From positions 1 through 7,704 of the forward strand of contig CATXJC010000068.1 of NCBI GenBank assembly GCA_958369755.1: a DNA stretch of 7,704 nt, given 5' to 3'. The translations under genes and the position numbers were made by a program. The notes beneath the pieces were generated by a model, which saw nothing but the letters and a program-made list of their open reading frames with translations, did not search any database and was not told where the DNA came from. This stretch comes from an uncultured Prevotella sp. (GTDB lineage Bacteria > Bacteroidota > Bacteroidia > Bacteroidales > Bacteroidaceae). Positions 5,585-7,704 of this stretch are shown here, in pieces (positions within the stretch are counted from its first letter, which is position 1; every line of letters begins with the position of its first letter).

Positions 5585-6385
5585 ATGGATATACTGCAAT
5601 ATACATTTTTTCAGAACGCGCTGATTGGCGCCCTACTGGCAAGCATTCTGTGCGGCTTTGTAGGCACCTACATCGTCACCCGCCGGCTGGTTTTCATCAG
5701 CGGTGGCATTACGCATGCCTCTTTTGGCGGCATCGGTATCGGCGTATTTGCAGGCATCAACCCCATACTCTCTGCCATGGTATTCGCCATCTTGAGCGCC
5801 TTCGGCGTGCAATGGGTATCACGGAAGAAAGATGTGCGCAAAGACTCAGCCATCGCCATGTTCTGGACCCTAGGCATGAGCGTGGGCATCATCTGCTGCT
5901 TCCTTACTCCTGGCTTCATGCCCGACCTGCCCTCTTTCCTCTTCGGAAGTATACTTGCCATCGACAGCACAGACCTCTGGCTTCTGGCAGGTCTTACCCT
6001 GTTTGTAGCATTGCTGTTCACCTTTCTGCTGCGTCCTATCCAGACCATCGCATTCGACAGCACCTTTGCCAAATCGCAACATCTGCCGGTTACAGCAATA
6101 GAATATATGATGATGACGCTCATCGCCATGACCATCGTGGCAACCATCAAGATGGTGGGCATCGTACTTGCCATCAGTCTGCTCACCATACCACAGATGA
6201 CTGCCAACCTCTTCACCTACAGCTACAAGCGCATGATAGGAGCCAGCATCGTGATAGGCTGCATCGACTGCATCGTGGGCCTCTATGCCAGTTATCTGCT
6301 CAATGTGCCATCAGGTGCAACCATCATCTTCGTCAGCATCATCCTGTTTGCAGCAGCAAAGATACTGGCAGCCAGAAAGCACTAA
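5585..6385 (+). CDS. Metal ABC transporter permease (ABC-3 family, ZnuB/MntB-like)
   Basis: The product is an inner-membrane permease subunit of the zinc/manganese/iron ABC importer family (ABC-3). Its 266 residues fit the family's usual 260-300 and are almost entirely hydrophobic, with about seven to nine helices. Family landmarks are RRLVFISGGITHASFGGIGIG (33-53), matching the conserved 'GDalSHa..pGva.G' region, GSILAID (121-127), VGIVLAISLLTIPQMTANLF (191-210), matching the coupling and 'G.lLv.alLv.PaatA' region, and YASYLLNVPSGATI (234-247), matching the 'Y.ln.psGa.Iv' end. The metal cannot be named from sequence alone. The partner ATPase and the metal-binding lipoprotein or periplasmic protein are absent from this window, so either they lie elsewhere or the permease works with unlinked subunits. 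The gene sits between a Cys-rich membrane protein and a TPR lipoprotein. Confidence 0.93.
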   Translation: MDILQYTFFQNALIGALLASILCGFVGTYIVTRRLVFISGGITHASFGGIGIGVFAGINPILSAMVFAILSAFGVQWVSRKKDVRKDSAIAMFWTLGMSVGIICCFLTPGFMPDLPSFLFGSILAIDSTDLWLLAGLTLFVALLFTFLLRPIQTIAFDSTFAKSQHLPVTAIEYMMMTLIAMTIVATIKMVGIVLAISLLTIPQMTANLFTYSYKRMIGASIVIGCIDCIVGLYASYLLNVPSGATIIFVSIILFAAAKILAARKH

Positions 6386-6433
6386 GGCTTTCACACGCCC
6401 TGAAAGAAAAATTTTAAAATAAAGAAGAAACTT

Positions 6434-7704
6434 ATGTTGAAGCATTTCCCATTCAGAAACTTCTTGCCAGCTATGGTTGTCCTTGCCTTTGCAATGACCA
6501 TAGCAGGATGCTCTACGCAGAAGAATACGGCGAAGAGCAGATGGTGGCATGCCTTCAACGCCCGATACAACACCTATTATAATGGTACCGTAGCCTATAT
6601 AGAAGGCTCGCTCGAAAAGGAAAACGGAAATAAGGACAATTACTCTGAAATGATTCCTTATTATACTGTAGGCAACAAGAACAGCCGCGAACTGGGCAAG
6701 TCGAACTACGACCGCGCCATCGAGAAATGCGAGAAAGCCATTCACCAGCATAGCATCAAGCGCCGCCCGGTATGGGACAAGAAACGCCGCAAGACTGCCA
6801 AAGACCTGGAATGGCTGCATCGCCGTGAATATAATCCGTTCCTTTGGAAGGCATGGATGCTGATGGGCCGTTCCCAGTTTTTTGAAGGCGATTTCCAGTC
6901 GGCAGCAGCCACTTTCGCCTATATGAGCCGTCTCTACGCTACCCAACCCGGCATTTACGGCAAGGCACGTGCCTGGCTCGCCAAGAGTTATCTCGAATCG
7001 GGATGGATATACGATGCCGAAGATGTAATCCGTAATATCGAGCGCGATTCCATCCACTGGCGTGCCCAGAAGGAATGGGACAAGACCTATGCCCTCTACT
7101 ATCTGAAGACCGGACGCTATCAGGAGGCCGTTCCGTATCTCCGCAAAGCCATCGGCTATGAGATGCGACGCAAGCAGAAAGCCCGCCTCTGGTATCTGAT
7201 GGGACAGGTAGAAGCACAACAGGGACATACCCAGAATGCCTATCGCGCCTTCAAGCATGTCATCCGCCTCAATCCGCCTTACGAACTGGAGTTCAATGCC
7301 CGCATCTCCATGACCGAGGTACTGGCAACCAACAACTCCCGGAAGATGGTATCGAAATTGAAGCGAATGGCAGCGAGCGACAAGAATCAGGAATATCTCG
7401 ACCAGGTTTATTATGCCATCGGTAACATACATCTCAATCAGGGCGATACCCTTCAGGCTATTGCTGCATACGAAAAAGGTGCCGCGAAATCAAGCCGAAA
7501 CGGAATAGAGAAAGGTGTATTGCTGCTGCATCTGGGCAATGTATACTGGCAATGCCACCGTTATGGCGATGCCAAGCGATGCTATGATGCTGCCATCGGA
7601 CTCCTAGACCAGGACCGCAAAGACTACAAACAGCTCTCCGACCGTTCGAAGGTTCTCGATGAACTGGTGCCTTATACCGACGCCATCCATCTGCAGGACT
7701 CCCT
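6434..7704 (+). CDS. SprE/PorW-like TPR lipoprotein, 3' end beyond window
   Basis: The reading frame is open from the ATG at 6434 to the window edge: 423 codons without a stop, so the protein is truncated by the window, not broken. The N-terminus is a lipoprotein signal peptide (hydrophobic core to residue 24, lipobox IAGC, Cys26), followed by STQKNT and then RWWHAFNARYNTYYNG (36-51), a pattern typical of SprE/PorW proteins. An ENGNKDNYSEMIPYY segment and repeated helical hairpins follow, with TPR-like units near WKAWMLMGRSQFFEGDFQSA (138-157), ALYYLKTGRYQEAVPYLRKA (221-240), ARLWYLMGQVEAQQGHTQNA (249-268), VYYAIGNIHLNQGDTLQAI (330-348) and LLLHLGNVYWQCHRYGDA (365-382). In Flavobacterium and Porphyromonas, SprE/PorW is an outer-membrane lipoprotein needed for type IX secretion; whether this organism uses it that way is not shown here. 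It follows the permease after 48 nt with no clear terminator. Confidence 0.85.
   Translation, partial: MLKHFPFRNFLPAMVVLAFAMTIAGCSTQKNTAKSRWWHAFNARYNTYYNGTVAYIEGSLEKENGNKDNYSEMIPYYTVGNKNSRELGKSNYDRAIEKCEKAIHQHSIKRRPVWDKKRRKTAKDLEWLHRREYNPFLWKAWMLMGRSQFFEGDFQSAAATFAYMSRLYATQPGIYGKARAWLAKSYLESGWIYDAEDVIRNIERDSIHWRAQKEWDKTYALYYLKTGRYQEAVPYLRKAIGYEMRRKQKARLWYLMGQVEAQQGHTQNAYRAFKHVIRLNPPYELEFNARISMTEVLATNNSRKMVSKLKRMAASDKNQEYLDQVYYAIGNIHLNQGDTLQAIAAYEKGAAKSSRNGIEKGVLLLHLGNVYWQCHRYGDAKRCYDAAIGLLDQDRKDYKQLSDRSKVLDELVPYTDAIHLQDS

Noticed and set aside
6388..6406. Hairpin CTTTCA / TGAAAG after the permease as a terminator
   Set aside because: The stem is only 6 bp and is followed by AAAAATTTT rather than a T-tract, so it is too weak to support termination.
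5650..6417. Plus-strand frame of 255 codons overlapping the permease
   Set aside because: It is the shifted frame of the permease; the translation is dominated by His, Arg, Cys and Pro, as expected from reading hydrophobic codons out of frame.
6311..7432. Long minus-strand open frame of 373 codons
   Set aside because: It lies antisense to the permease end and the TPR lipoprotein, whose plus-strand frame has a lipobox and TPR pattern. The minus-strand translation shows no recognisable domain and runs across a gene boundary.

Overview
The window looks like an ordinary chromosomal segment of a Bacteroidetes bacterium, most likely a Prevotella/Segatella-type gut or oral species. The evidence is the Bacteroidetes -7 promoter boxes (TAnnTTTG form), AT-rich leaders with little or no Shine-Dalgarno sequence, a Bacteroidetes-type metalloproteinase lipoprotein, a SprE/PorW-like TPR lipoprotein, and the protein styles of FolE, AroA and exonuclease III. 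The genus is inferred from these traits; no database was consulted.

Left part (1-1640), plus strand: folE (GTP cyclohydrolase I) is followed by an APE1/ExoA-type AP endonuclease (xth). Their spacer is filled with heptamer repeats that form a perfect 33-bp inverted repeat ending 6 nt before the xth start codon. After xth come a 42-nt perfect palindrome (probable terminator) and a second hairpin with a T-tract that terminates the opposing gene.

Middle (1734-2621): one minus-strand gene encodes a small exported protein with MORN/YwqK-like repeats. A 381-bp divergent region separates it from the next gene. It carries a -7 box for the minus gene and a tandemly doubled -7 box for the plus-strand genes.

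Right part (2622-7704), plus strand, probably one transcription unit because no terminator or promoter is visible inside it: a metzincin (M43-like) lipoprotein, aroA (EPSP synthase), a small Cys-rich single-pass membrane protein of unknown function, an ABC-3 family metal-ion permease, and a TPR lipoprotein resembling SprE/PorW that runs off the window end. Two junctions (aroA/Cys-rich protein, Cys-rich protein/permease) again carry short direct or heptamer repeats.

The genes cover pterin/queuosine precursor synthesis, DNA repair, the shikimate pathway and envelope functions, and they do not form an obvious single system. I found no mobile element, CRISPR array, RNA gene or clear new defence system. 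The most unusual non-coding signal is the family of short-repeat spacers placed directly before start codons, above all the folE-xth inverted heptamer array.
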